A stretch of 64,000 nt of DNA, from assembly GCA_019239895.1 (NCBI GenBank), contig JAFAZH010000005.1, positions 186,001-250,000 on the forward strand, read 5' to 3'. How positions within the stretch are numbered: the stretch's first letter is position 1; the number at the start of each line of letters is the position of its first letter. This stretch comes from Abditibacteriaceae bacterium. GTDB taxonomy: Bacteria > Armatimonadota > Abditibacteriia > Abditibacteriales > Abditibacteriaceae. Below are positions 1 to 8,070 of this stretch, piece by piece. The position numbers were made by a program, and so were the translations under genes. The notes under the pieces were generated by a model. It saw only the letters and a program-made list of their open reading frames with translations. It was not told where the DNA came from and searched no databases.

Positions 1-301
1 CCTGACGAAAAAGAATGAATTTCTGCACATGAGGTTTAAACGTCGCACGGCGATTGGGCGAGGTAATCACCAAGAATGCATCGTCCACACGATAAATCGT
101 CAGCCAATCCAGCAGCCGCGCTTTCGATGTAATAAGAGCAGCGTCACATCCTGCACCGGGCATTAAGCCTTTGATGTCATTAGTCGTCAGGTGGTGCAAG
201 AGCGTCGCCGCATCCTTGCCAGTGCAGCGGAACCTCCCGAAATGCGACATGTCCCGCCACACGGCAGCCTCATGAGCAAGGTTGTAGATTTGTAGGTTCA
301 T
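1..301 (-). CDS. YgfZ/GcvT-like folate-binding protein (3' part outside window)
   Basis: The reverse strand is open from an ATG at 301 to the window edge, giving 100 residues with no stop. The N-terminus carries a DMSHFGR stretch (about residues 17-23), LTTND (38-42) and an LITSKAR stretch near 57-63. This order is the one seen at the start of the GcvT/YgfZ fold (TND block followed by the strand that reads L-x-P/S-K-G/A-R). GcvT is the aminomethyltransferase of glycine cleavage; YgfZ-type members use folate to support Fe-S enzymes. The half seen here cannot separate the two. No clear ribosome binding site precedes the ATG. It is the most downstream reverse-strand gene and is separated from the next gene by a double-hairpin repeat. 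Confidence 0.75.
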   Translation of the reverse strand, partial: MNLQIYNLAHEAAVWRDMSHFGRFRCTGKDAATLLHHLTTNDIKGLMPGAGCDAALITSKARLLDWLTIYRVDDAFLVITSPNRRATFKPHVQKFILFRQ

Positions 302-373
302 CGTGATTCAGTATGACATTTAAGAGGCATTAAAATACCTCGCTGCAAGACAAAATCCGCCGTCGCGGATTGG

Positions 374-423
374 GAAACCCACGCAGGTGGGTTTCGTTTT
401 GCAGCCTCCGATTTCAATCGGAG
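374..423. repeat. Double-hairpin REP-like element
   Basis: Two perfect hairpins stand side by side. The first has 9-bp arms (GAAACCCAC at 374-382, GTGGGTTTC at 387-395) and a 4-nt loop. The second has 8-bp arms (CTCCGATT at 406-413, AATCGGAG at 416-423) and a 2-nt loop. The second ends two bases from the stop codon of the reverse gene at 426, so it may also act in its 3' end. The layout recalls REP/BIME units that are mobilised by RAYT-type Y1 transposases; none is present here. The rest of 302-425 shows nothing else. Confidence 0.6.
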
Positions 424-425
424 TA

Positions 426-2108
426 TCAAAAAGGCCGCGATAATGGCTGTAAGGCAACCGCCATTAGCAGCGTTTGCAAGGCTTGGAGCAATAGAAACAC
501 GGCCCAGCCTCTGATCTCTCGCGTGCTGGCTCCTCTACCCGGCACCGGCAGCACGAAGGCAAAAGCCGCCAGCACGCACAGAGATGGCAGTAAGAACAAC
601 CATAAGCGTTCGACTTCGCCGCGCACGCTGCCCGAAAGCGTCAGCAACAGCATCGTCAACACAGTCGCGCAACCAATCATCTGGCCGGGAGTCCACCCTC
701 TTATAGCATATAAAAAGCGGTTGCCCTGTGCGCGCCACTCTTGGAGCATCTGAAATAAATAGAAAATTATCGCAACGGTAAATGCCCAACCCGCGAACAA
801 AGCGAAGGTGAGGAGGTTGAGCCATAACCACGCCCAGCGATTGCGATATTCAAGGGTCGCAAAGTAATGCGCCGCCATTGCATTATGGAAGATAGCCACA
901 GGTTGCATGGGCAAGCATAACATCAACAGCCCCCAGACCAAGAAGAACCCAGCTAGAACGAAGGCGAAATCTTTGGCTACCGCGCGCATGGCAACCGAGC
1001 CAAATGAAAGAGCAGCCAAAGCGTTTAGCAATATGCAAAAGAGCACCAACGCCAGCACCGCTAACGTGCCAAACGAAACAAAGCAGGTAAGACCCAGAGT
1101 AATCCCTGCCGCCAGCAACCAACCTGCTCCCCCGCCTGCTAAACGGCGCGACAGGAAGACCAAAGTCCAGGCCACCAGACAGGCGATGAGCGCATCGAGA
1201 GTAAAGGCAAAGAATTGAATACTAGGAGTCAATGCAAAAAGAGCCGCCGCAACCAGCCCCCGCATTTCATGGGCCGCTTGACAGTTATTCGCTTCATTCA
1301 GAGATTCCGCTTCGGCGGAATCGCACCCCAGCGCCGCTAGACAGTAAACCGCTGGCACCGTAGCCGCCATCGCGCAGGCCAAAAGAAAAACGCACCATAA
1401 GGCGCAGGGCACGGCGGAGTTAGGCAAAGGCACAGGTGGTCGGGCATCCCCGTACTCTAACACGCCTATCACTGCGGTGGCGACTGTAGCAACGGGGCGG
1501 CCAGTCAATCTTTCTGTAATAGCCGTAAAGACACTCTGTAAAGCGGGTGAATTTTCAAAGATATGACGTGCGGCATAATAGAACAATGTCGCGCCGGGTG
1601 GATGGGTCGCAACATGAGCCTTCGTGCGTGCGGTCAGGCGCTGGCGCTCCGTTGCATAGTCACGGGTGAACTCGCGCACGTCCTGGATTTGATAGGCCGT
1701 AGCAAAATATTCATTGGAGACTTCGCTCCAGGCCACATTGATGAGGTTAAAGGTGCCACCGGGTTCGAGCAAGCTCCACGGCCCGATTAGGGTGAGTCCG
1801 GCCAGGCAAAAAAGGGTCAGGCCCGTCGAAACGTTCTGTGCCCGTCGTGTCTTGGCGCGGTAGAAGCGATCATAGCCAAAATAGATGGCTAATGCCAGGA
1901 ATAAACCACAGACTCCCAGGGGCAGCCACCAGGCGGCAAGTGGCCAGGGCGCGGGATAGACGGTGATTGACCATTCGTCTTTGCGGCCTATTGTCCAGCG
2001 CCCGTGAAAAAGCCAGACCGCAGTAGCAGCAACGAACAGGATAGTTGCTATAAGGGGAAAGCCAAAAAATCGCTGCGGAGGAACCGGGCGTTGAGGTTCA
2101 TTTACCAT
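426..2108 (-). CDS. Polytopic membrane protein, GT-C glycosyltransferase-like
   Basis: A 560-residue integral membrane protein with about ten to eleven hydrophobic segments. After the first segments (about 17-35 and 58-78) comes a large extracytoplasmic loop (about 112-175) that ends in a HPPG motif (169-172), followed by closely spaced helices to the C-terminus. Membrane topology with an early long loop and HPPG is found in GT-C-type sugar transferases (the ArnT/PMT superfamily) and their uncharacterised relatives, but the acidic DxD/ExD signature of the first loop is not clear, so activity is not shown. It starts 15 bases after the rluB-type gene and is probably co-transcribed with it. No close family is recognised with certainty. 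Confidence 0.6.
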   Translation of the reverse strand: MVNEPQRPVPPQRFFGFPLIATILFVAATAVWLFHGRWTIGRKDEWSITVYPAPWPLAAWWLPLGVCGLFLALAIYFGYDRFYRAKTRRAQNVSTGLTLFCLAGLTLIGPWSLLEPGGTFNLINVAWSEVSNEYFATAYQIQDVREFTRDYATERQRLTARTKAHVATHPPGATLFYYAARHIFENSPALQSVFTAITERLTGRPVATVATAVIGVLEYGDARPPVPLPNSAVPCALWCVFLLACAMAATVPAVYCLAALGCDSAEAESLNEANNCQAAHEMRGLVAAALFALTPSIQFFAFTLDALIACLVAWTLVFLSRRLAGGGAGWLLAAGITLGLTCFVSFGTLAVLALVLFCILLNALAALSFGSVAMRAVAKDFAFVLAGFFLVWGLLMLCLPMQPVAIFHNAMAAHYFATLEYRNRWAWLWLNLLTFALFAGWAFTVAIIFYLFQMLQEWRAQGNRFLYAIRGWTPGQMIGCATVLTMLLLTLSGSVRGEVERLWLFLLPSLCVLAAFAFVLPVPGRGASTREIRGWAVFLLLQALQTLLMAVALQPLSRPF

Positions 2109-2123
2109 GCTGACCCGCCAGGC

Positions 2124-3419
2124 TCAGGAACCATCGCTGTCCCATTGCCGTTCGATGCGGCGTGCCAATGGGTTCTGGGAGCGACCCTGCGAACTCTGCC
2201 GCGACGGATGCTGTGCCGCAGGGCGAGATTGTCCCGCACGCTGCTGCGATGTCCTCGGTTGAGAAGCGCGTGGCTGTGCGGCACGTTGCTGTGGTGCGCG
2301 TTGTTGTGGTGCGCGTTGTTGTGGTGCGCGTGGCGCTGCGGAATGTCCCGCTGTGGCATTTTGCTGTGGTGGACGCGATGGCCCGGTAGTGGATTTACTC
2401 CCCGCTTTAGGACGCTCCCCTGGCTGCGGCTTTTGTGGCTTAACGTATGGCTTAGTCGCGGAAGATTTAAAAGCAGTTGGCTTGCCGAGAGGTTTGGTGG
2501 CAGATGGTCTGGGGGCCTGGGATGAACGAGACAGCTTAGCCTCTTTGGACTTGTTAGCTTTGGGTTTGCTGTTTTCTTCCTGGATATTAGTCCGGGTTGG
2601 CTTGGGCCGCTGTGGTCGCTTTTTCTGCACGGACGGCTTCTTTTTCTCGGCAGCTTTGCGCAACTGATGCACTTCGCCTGGCAACAACACCCGATAATCG
2701 CCCGTCAGCATTCCTTCGAGCACGACACCACCAAAACTAATCCGCCGTAGCGCACGCACCGGATGTCCCACCGCTTCCAACATGCGCCGCACCTGGCGCG
2801 TGCGTCCTTCGTGCAGGGTCATTTCGACGAGGGAGTTGTTCTCGGTTTGGGCGCGCACCCGTACTTTGCAGGGTGCTGTCTTGCCATCTTCCAGATAGAT
2901 GCCTGTCGCCAATCGCTTTAGGGTTTCGGAGGATAAGTGACCCCGCACCCGCGCCCAGTAGACTTTCTCGACACCATGTGAAGGATGCGTTAATAGCTGC
3001 GTTAACTCGCCATCATCGGTGAGCAGTAACACCCCCGAAGTATCGTAATCTAATCGCCCCACCGGATGGAGATGCTGATATTTTTCCGGCAGGTATTGCA
3101 GAACAGTAGGGCGGCCTTCAGGGTCTTTTTTAGTAGTGACGACGCCTTTAGGTTTGTGCAACAGAATAACTGTAGCCGGGCCAGTGGGAAAATGCAGGGG
3201 TTTGCCATCCACGATAATGCGGTCGCTCAGAGGATCAGCTTTTGCCCCCAGTTCCTTAATGACATGGCCATTGACCGTTACTCGGCCCTGGGTAATAAGC
3301 TCTTCCGCCGCACGCCGCGAGGCGACTCCGGCCCGTGCAATGAGCTTTTGTAAACGCTCCCCATCAGTGGGCGATGGCTCTTGATCCCTGGCGTCTTGCG
3401 GCACACTCTGCTGTCTCAT
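2124..3419 (-). CDS. rluB: RluB/RsuA-family pseudouridine synthase with long basic tail
   Basis: Residues about 20-70 form an S4 RNA-binding domain (LQKLIARAGVASRR start, TVNG end). Residues about 83-235 are the RluB/RsuA-type catalytic domain with GRLDYDTSG at 121-129; Asp124 is the expected catalytic aspartate, and the GRTRQVRR block follows. The product should isomerise a uridine in large-subunit rRNA. From about residue 240 to 431 the protein turns into a Lys/Pro/Ser- then Arg/Gln-rich tail with repeated P-Q-Q-R units; RluB proteins often carry basic tails but this one is nearly 190 residues long. The tail is coded partly by a 15-bp tandem repeat. ATG at 3419 has no good ribosome binding site. 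Confidence 0.88.
   Translation of the reverse strand: MRQQSVPQDARDQEPSPTDGERLQKLIARAGVASRRAAEELITQGRVTVNGHVIKELGAKADPLSDRIIVDGKPLHFPTGPATVILLHKPKGVVTTKKDPEGRPTVLQYLPEKYQHLHPVGRLDYDTSGVLLLTDDGELTQLLTHPSHGVEKVYWARVRGHLSSETLKRLATGIYLEDGKTAPCKVRVRAQTENNSLVEMTLHEGRTRQVRRMLEAVGHPVRALRRISFGGVVLEGMLTGDYRVLLPGEVHQLRKAAEKKKPSVQKKRPQRPKPTRTNIQEENSKPKANKSKEAKLSRSSQAPRPSATKPLGKPTAFKSSATKPYVKPQKPQPGERPKAGSKSTTGPSRPPQQNATAGHSAAPRAPQQRAPQQRAPQQRAAQPRASQPRTSQQRAGQSRPAAQHPSRQSSQGRSQNPLARRIERQWDSDGS
2291..2330. repeat. 15-bp tandem repeat inside rluB
   Basis: A 15-base unit (GTGGTGCGCGTTGTT on the forward strand) occurs at 2291-2305 and 2306-2320, and its first ten bases recur at 2321-2330. On the coding (reverse) strand it encodes repeated A-P-Q-Q-R. 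Flanking codons (AQPR, SQPR, SQQR) look like older diverged copies, so the tail probably grew by slippage. Confidence 0.8.
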
Positions 3420-3440
3420 AATACCAACTTGTTTTATAGT

Positions 3441-3501
3441 GTGGGCCAGACACTCTTGTCTGGCAGTTGAGTCACTCGCCAGACAAGAGTGTCTGGCCCA
3501 C
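3441..3501. repeat. 24-bp perfect inverted repeat
   Basis: Arms at 3441-3464 and 3478-3501 are perfect reverse complements with a 13-base spacer. Each arm itself holds an inner palindrome (CCAGACA..TGTCTGG). The same family recurs, degenerate in its left arm, at 14471-14534. It lies between the end of the carboxypeptidase gene (3547) and the start of rluB (3419). It could end transcription, but no T-run follows, so a repeat element is the safer call. Confidence 0.75.
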
Positions 3502-3546
3502 AGCTTGTTCTTTTACCCATAAACTGGAGTCACACATCTTACTCGG

Positions 3547-4992
3547 CTATCGCTCTGGCACCACCCGTTTACCCGTCGTCTGCCCCGCCACTTTAGGGCG
3601 ATTAGGAGTCCGTGAGCGGCGACGGGTGCGGTTAATGGCACGCACTTTCAGCCAGGCCATAAATAAGGCCACAATTAATAAACTGACGCCATAGAGACCT
3701 AATCGTAGATTCGGATCAGCCGGCAGAATATGTCCCGCAGCAGGCATCACCCGCGTCACCAGTGATGCTGGGACAGCCGACTCCGCTACGAGAGGCACTT
3801 CGACTAATTTGCGCCCATTCGTGTCAAATTCCATGTAACCAACAGGCCGCCCCTGGGCAATCGGGGCCGTGAGCTTGAAGAGGTGAACGCTATGGCTCAA
3901 GCCCGCTTGCTCATCGTCGCGCAATGGCAAGAGAGTATTGCGGGGGGTAATCGCCTGCGCGCCATACGCGCCACCGCCTACATTCACCGCCTGGATCACT
4001 TCATTGGCCCGCGTCACCAGCACAGGGTGGAACTTTTCAAAGCCTTCATGCAACAGCAAATTCGCGCAATCGTGCCACGAATCGGGTGAGTGCATGGCGA
4101 CGGCTAATAAGCGCCACGGCTGCCCCGTCGTCGGGTCGGTGCGCGTCGCCGAAGCAATTAGACAACGTCCCGCCTGGCGCGTATAGCCCGTCTTGACGCC
4201 ATCGCATTCATCCCAGCGAAACAGCAAGCGATTGCGATTCACTAAAAGACGTTGCGGCCCAATTTTGTAGTTACCATGAATGGATGTCTGGTGTGTCTTG
4301 ATGGTTTCATTAAAAAACGAATACTTCATCGCCTCGCGTGCAATAAGCGCCAGGTCATAAGCGGTAGTGTAATGGTTAGGGTCATGCAAGCCATGCGGAT
4401 TGGCAAAATGCGTATCCCGCGCCCCCACTTCTTTCGCCTTCTGATTCATCAGACGCACAAACGCAGGCACCGAACCCGCCACGCCTTCGGCAATTGCTAC
4501 ACACGAATCATTGGCGGATTTAATCAACGCCGCCCGCACTAAGTCGGCCAGCGCGAACTTTTCACCTTCCATCAGGTTAACACTGGACTCACCGGTGCGC
4601 GCCGCATTCGGCCCCACCGTCACCACCTTATCCAACTTACCCTGTGAAATAGCTACCAGGGCCGTCATGGTCTTGGTAGTGGAAGCCGGATACATGCGCT
4701 GGTGGTCATTGTACTCTTCCAGCACACGCCCACTATCTACATCCATCAACACATAAGAGGGAGCTAACACCGGGCCGGGAGCCAACGTCTTGGCTTTGAG
4801 TGCATCGGAAACCGTTTCTGGCACTTCCACGGGGGGAGCGCCAGGCACTGGGCTGCCAGGCACCAGACTGCCAGTGATTGCTTTCGTGCCCACTTTCACT
4901 GCATGATGGTGTAAACGCGCCTGCACCGAAGAAATATGAAATGTGCCTAATAAACAGGCAAAGCCTGCCAGCTTTGATAGTTTAAAACTCAA
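3547..4992 (-). CDS. dacA: D-alanyl-D-alanine carboxypeptidase (peptidase S11, PBP5/6-like)
   Basis: The three penicillin-binding motifs are in order: S-T-T-K in the stretch YPASTTKTMTALVAI, S-A-N in KSANDSCVAIAEG, and K-T-G in GVKTGYTRQAG. A C-terminal hydrophobic segment with a very basic end (about the last 45 residues) should hold it on the outer face of the inner membrane. It trims the terminal D-Ala of peptidoglycan pentapeptides. Start choice: TTG at 4992 is preceded by AGAGGAG with 8-base spacing and is followed directly by a signal peptide ending in VQA. In-frame TTG at 5055 and ATG at 5052 would add about 20 Gln/Asn-rich residues and overlap the scpB stop; they lack a good binding site. 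Confidence 0.88.
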   Translation of the reverse strand: MSFKLSKLAGFACLLGTFHISSVQARLHHHAVKVGTKAITGSLVPGSPVPGAPPVEVPETVSDALKAKTLAPGPVLAPSYVLMDVDSGRVLEEYNDHQRMYPASTTKTMTALVAISQGKLDKVVTVGPNAARTGESSVNLMEGEKFALADLVRAALIKSANDSCVAIAEGVAGSVPAFVRLMNQKAKEVGARDTHFANPHGLHDPNHYTTAYDLALIAREAMKYSFFNETIKTHQTSIHGNYKIGPQRLLVNRNRLLFRWDECDGVKTGYTRQAGRCLIASATRTDPTTGQPWRLLAVAMHSPDSWHDCANLLLHEGFEKFHPVLVTRANEVIQAVNVGGGAYGAQAITPRNTLLPLRDDEQAGLSHSVHLFKLTAPIAQGRPVGYMEFDTNGRKLVEVPLVAESAVPASLVTRVMPAAGHILPADPNLRLGLYGVSLLIVALFMAWLKVRAINRTRRRSRTPNRPKVAGQTTGKRVVPER

Positions 4993-5011
4993 CCCCACGA
5001 CTCCTCTGTTG

Positions 5012-5710
5012 TTATTCTGCTGCAATGTCTGCTGCTTCGTTCGCTGCTTCATCAACGGCTACTCTTGCGGCGGGTTCATTATCCGTCCCATTACCATTAT
5101 GATCTGCATTGGCCGGGTTTGGCACGGTCACTTCCTGCACTTGCATCGCGGGACGATTGAATAGGTTAAGCGAGGCGGGATCGGTCGCCGCATCGTTCAA
5201 CTGGGCAAATTCGGCCAGCGACGGCAAATCGTTAATGCTGCGCAGCCCGAAGTGATCCAAAAACTGCGGCGTGCTGGCATAAAGCCAGGGACGCCCCGGT
5301 GCTTCCTTGCGTCCTTCGAGAGTAATAAGTTTCTTGTCGAGGAGAAACTGTATCGGCCCGGCGCAATCCACGCCGCGCAGGTTTTCAATCTCAGCACGCG
5401 TAACGGGCTGGCGATAAGCTACAATCGCCAGCACTTCAAAAGCGGCGCGGGAGAGTCGCTGGCGCGGCACATCGCGTAACTGCTTGATGTAAGGGGCAAA
5501 GTCCGGCTTGCTCACCATTTGCCACCCGCCTGCCACCTCCACAATTTGCAGGGCACCAATGCGCCGCTTCTCCTCACGCAGCACTTCGAGTTCTTCAGTC
5601 ACTTGGCGCAACTCTAACTCGGCAATCTGCGCCAGTTTCTTGAGTGGCACCGGCTTGTCTGCGGCAAACAGCACGGCTTCGATAATATCAGCTTTACTTA
5701 TCTGCGTCAT
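5012..5710 (-). CDS. scpB: Segregation and condensation protein ScpB
   Basis: A 232-residue protein with the two winged-helix domains of ScpB. The N-terminal block (KADIIEAVLFAADKPV) and the central block with LSRAAFEVLAIVAYRQPVTR and GVDC are characteristic, followed by GRPWLYASTPQFLDHFGL. ScpB joins ScpA and SMC in the chromosome condensin complex. About 45 residues at the C-terminus are acidic and low in complexity. The start ATG at 5710 overlaps the stop of the secretin-like gene by four bases, so the two are translationally coupled. The normal partner scpA is one gene upstream rather than adjacent. Confidence 0.92.
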   Translation of the reverse strand: MTQISKADIIEAVLFAADKPVPLKKLAQIAELELRQVTEELEVLREEKRRIGALQIVEVAGGWQMVSKPDFAPYIKQLRDVPRQRLSRAAFEVLAIVAYRQPVTRAEIENLRGVDCAGPIQFLLDKKLITLEGRKEAPGRPWLYASTPQFLDHFGLRSINDLPSLAEFAQLNDAATDPASLNLFNRPAMQVQEVTVPNPANADHNGNGTDNEPAARVAVDEAANEAADIAAE

Positions 5711-7023
5711 GGTTGAACAGGACTCTGGGTATTTGTCTTCCGGTGCATATGCATGGGATAAGGGAGAAATAATGGGTCTTTGCGCTGCTCTTCGCTTCTA
5801 TTGTCTGTAAAGTCATCGGCACGACGGACGATACGCGGTGTCACCAACAGAAAAAGCTCTCGCTTATCACCTTTATCATTAGCTGCCGGTGTCGTAGCAG
5901 TGTATCTGCCATTGGCAGAGGGAGAACTCAAGTTACTCCACGGGCTGGGAAGTTGCTGGTTTCCCATCTTTATAGAGTTGACATTTAAACCGCTGAGCCA
6001 AATGGTATCACCATCTCTTACAATAGCAGTCGCATTAATTGACGAAGGAGTAGATAAGGGAATTGAAGTAGAAACTCCTTCTTTTGTCAAAGCAAGCTTG
6101 ATGTAAGGATTCATGCGCAGGGTTATTGTCTCATCGTTATTAATCGTGGGCGTCACGCGTAAACCGGATTGCGAAGCCACATAAAACTGGTTTTCCCTTT
6201 TTAAAGAAGATGCAGTAGAGGAAACTGGTGGCTCACCGCCTTGAGGATTGATACTAATATAAACTGGGGTTTTCAGAGAGGTTACGATACGAGCAGAGGC
6301 ATTATTAATGGCTGTCACGCGTGGGCTGCTAATGACTTTCGCTCGATTCTGTTGAATCAGATGGTCTAAAATACGGCGATAGTCTCGACGCAAAAGACCA
6401 AGCTCACTCATGTAAGCATTATCTATCCGCTGCGTGTTCAACCTCTCGATGCCAAGTTCCTGGGCATCTTGCACAGTCATAGCAACATACTGTGCTTCAA
6501 CCTCGATCTGGCGCAGTGGTTTATCCAAGTAATCTATAACAAATCGTAGATGGTTAAGTCCTGCTGTTGTGCCATAAGCTAAAAGCACGTCCTGAGGGTC
6601 TACGGCAACGATACTTTCTATGCCTTCTGGAAGGTCGAACAATGGTGCTGCCTTATTTGGCAGTGCCATTTGACCATTATTGGCACCTAGCTCTTTAGCG
6701 TTCTCATCTACATCATCAGTTTTCTCATTGAACCCAAGGGGCACCGGATTATGTTTGGGATCAATCCACCAGGCCATCATCCGTGGAGACATGTTGCGGA
6801 GCTTAATGTATTGATATGACTTTGTATCCTTAGCTTCTGGATCTATAGGGAGTGGCGGTGATATTTGTATAGATTGTTGGGCAACAAGGCCAGATGGCCC
6901 TGGCCCAGAGGGGGATTTTACTCCCACTTGTGCAGATGTTCCCTGCGTTGCACTCAATAGCAGAGCACTTGACAGCACGACAGTAACCGGTACAACTCTC
7001 TTTGTTTCAAAATAATTCCACAT
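5707..7023 (-). CDS. Secretin-domain protein (GspD/PilQ-like) between scpA and scpB
   Basis: ATG at 7023 is preceded by AGGGAGG with 7-base spacing and opens into a signal peptide (hydrophobic core about 10-26, Ala cleavage region TSAQ). A first domain of about 150 residues is followed by a region starting RQIEVEAQYVAM that matches the entry to the secretin fold, then SSPRVTAINN, repeated beta strands with TPTIN, DGDTIWLSGL, and the closing block ELFLLVTPRIV. These are landmarks of outer-membrane secretins of type II/IV secretion. At 439 residues it is short and has few N-domains, so it may be a secretin homologue rather than the main channel. No other pilus or secretion genes are in the window. 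A GTG at 7059 in frame is a weaker start. Confidence 0.78.
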   Translation of the reverse strand: MWNYFETKRVVPVTVVLSSALLLSATQGTSAQVGVKSPSGPGPSGLVAQQSIQISPPLPIDPEAKDTKSYQYIKLRNMSPRMMAWWIDPKHNPVPLGFNEKTDDVDENAKELGANNGQMALPNKAAPLFDLPEGIESIVAVDPQDVLLAYGTTAGLNHLRFVIDYLDKPLRQIEVEAQYVAMTVQDAQELGIERLNTQRIDNAYMSELGLLRRDYRRILDHLIQQNRAKVISSPRVTAINNASARIVTSLKTPVYISINPQGGEPPVSSTASSLKRENQFYVASQSGLRVTPTINNDETITLRMNPYIKLALTKEGVSTSIPLSTPSSINATAIVRDGDTIWLSGLNVNSIKMGNQQLPSPWSNLSSPSANGRYTATTPAANDKGDKRELFLLVTPRIVRRADDFTDNRSEEQRKDPLFLPYPMHMHRKTNTQSPVQP

Positions 7024-7055
7024 GATTCTACCTCCCTTATACCAACTCCCATGAC

Positions 7056-8030
7056 TCACGTTGATGATTCAGCTTCATAGCGACGCACTACAATCTCCGC
7101 AAAGGGTTCTGGCTGTGAAACTATGGCGCGGCCACGCCGAATCAATTCTAAGAGCGCGAGGAAGGTGATAACCACTTCCAGGCGCGTTTCGCAATCTTCG
7201 CACAGCGCATCGAAGGTTGAACCCTCGCGGGTGGCGGTGATGCGCCCCAGTAATTGACGAATGCGTTCCCCTATCGTAAAGGGTTCGCGGCGGATGGTAG
7301 CGACAGGTCGCTCGGCGACACGTTCCAGGACTTTTTGCAGAGCGCGCAGCAAGTCGAAGGTCGAGATGTCTTGCAGTAACAAAACACCGTTATCATCGGC
7401 GCCATCAGTGTCAGCCAGGGAATCGTCCAGCGGCACCAGGCGCGTGAACATCTGCGCCCGCTCGTCGCGCATTCCTTTGAGGGTTTCAGCGGCTTCCTGG
7501 AACTTCTGATATTCCAACAAGCGTTCGACCAATTCCTGGCGCGGGTCAATGCCCGTTTCTTCCATCTCTTCTTCATTGGCCGATTCCTGGGGTGGCAGCA
7601 ACATGCGGGATTTAATCTGCATCAGGGTCGCCGCCGTCACCATAAAATCACCAGCATATTCCAGGTCTACTTCCTCCATCAAGCGCAGAAATTCCAGGAA
7701 TTGGTTCGTCACGGCTTGAATGGGAATGTCACAGACATCATAACGATGCGCCCGGATGAGATACAGCAACAAATCCAACGGCCCCTCGAAGATATGCAGA
7801 CGCACCTTATGCCCCGTGAATCGGTCAGGGTCGCGCACGGTGGGCTGTTCCCGTAGTGAATCAGTAGACTCAGCACTCTCTGCATTCACATCACTCCCGT
7901 TCTGGGCCGCAGCACTGCTATCCTCCGCAAACGATGCTGGTGTAAGAAGTTGAGGCGAGGCCGTATCGCTACTGCTCTCTGCGCTTGCCTCCACCGGGAT
8001 AGATGCGGGTGAGTCTGTTGTTTGATCCAT
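7056..8030 (-). CDS. scpA: Segregation and condensation protein ScpA
   Basis: After a Ser/Ala/Glu-rich N-terminus of about 70-90 residues comes the ScpA kleisin core: FEGPLDLLLYLI, then IPIQAVTNQFLEFL, YAGDFMVTAATLMQIKSRMLLP, and a C-terminal winged-helix ending TRLEVVITFLALLELIRRGR. ScpA bridges the SMC heads. ATG at 8030 was chosen; a GTG at 8087 in frame would overlap the site-2 protease stop by 17 bases and neither has a good ribosome binding site. The stop at 7056 is followed 33 bases later by the secretin-like gene and then scpB, so the scpA-scpB pair is split. Confidence 0.88.
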   Translation of the reverse strand: MDQTTDSPASIPVEASAESSSDTASPQLLTPASFAEDSSAAAQNGSDVNAESAESTDSLREQPTVRDPDRFTGHKVRLHIFEGPLDLLLYLIRAHRYDVCDIPIQAVTNQFLEFLRLMEEVDLEYAGDFMVTAATLMQIKSRMLLPPQESANEEEMEETGIDPRQELVERLLEYQKFQEAAETLKGMRDERAQMFTRLVPLDDSLADTDGADDNGVLLLQDISTFDLLRALQKVLERVAERPVATIRREPFTIGERIRQLLGRITATREGSTFDALCEDCETRLEVVITFLALLELIRRGRAIVSQPEPFAEIVVRRYEAESST

Positions 8031-8070
8031 CACAAGTTTAGAACGGGACTGGAACCAAGATAGGCTATCC

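Noticed and set aside
370..753. Forward open frame starting in the double hairpin
   Set aside because: It runs antisense to the membrane protein gene, starts within the repeat and has no family features.
2291..2330. Tandem 15-bp repeat as a CRISPR-like array
   Set aside because: There are no spacers, the units are contiguous and in frame with rluB; no cas genes are present.
2004..2525. Forward open frames opposite rluB and the membrane protein
   Set aside because: They arise from the GC-rich repetitive tail of rluB; products are low-complexity Trp/Leu/Arg-rich with no start signal.
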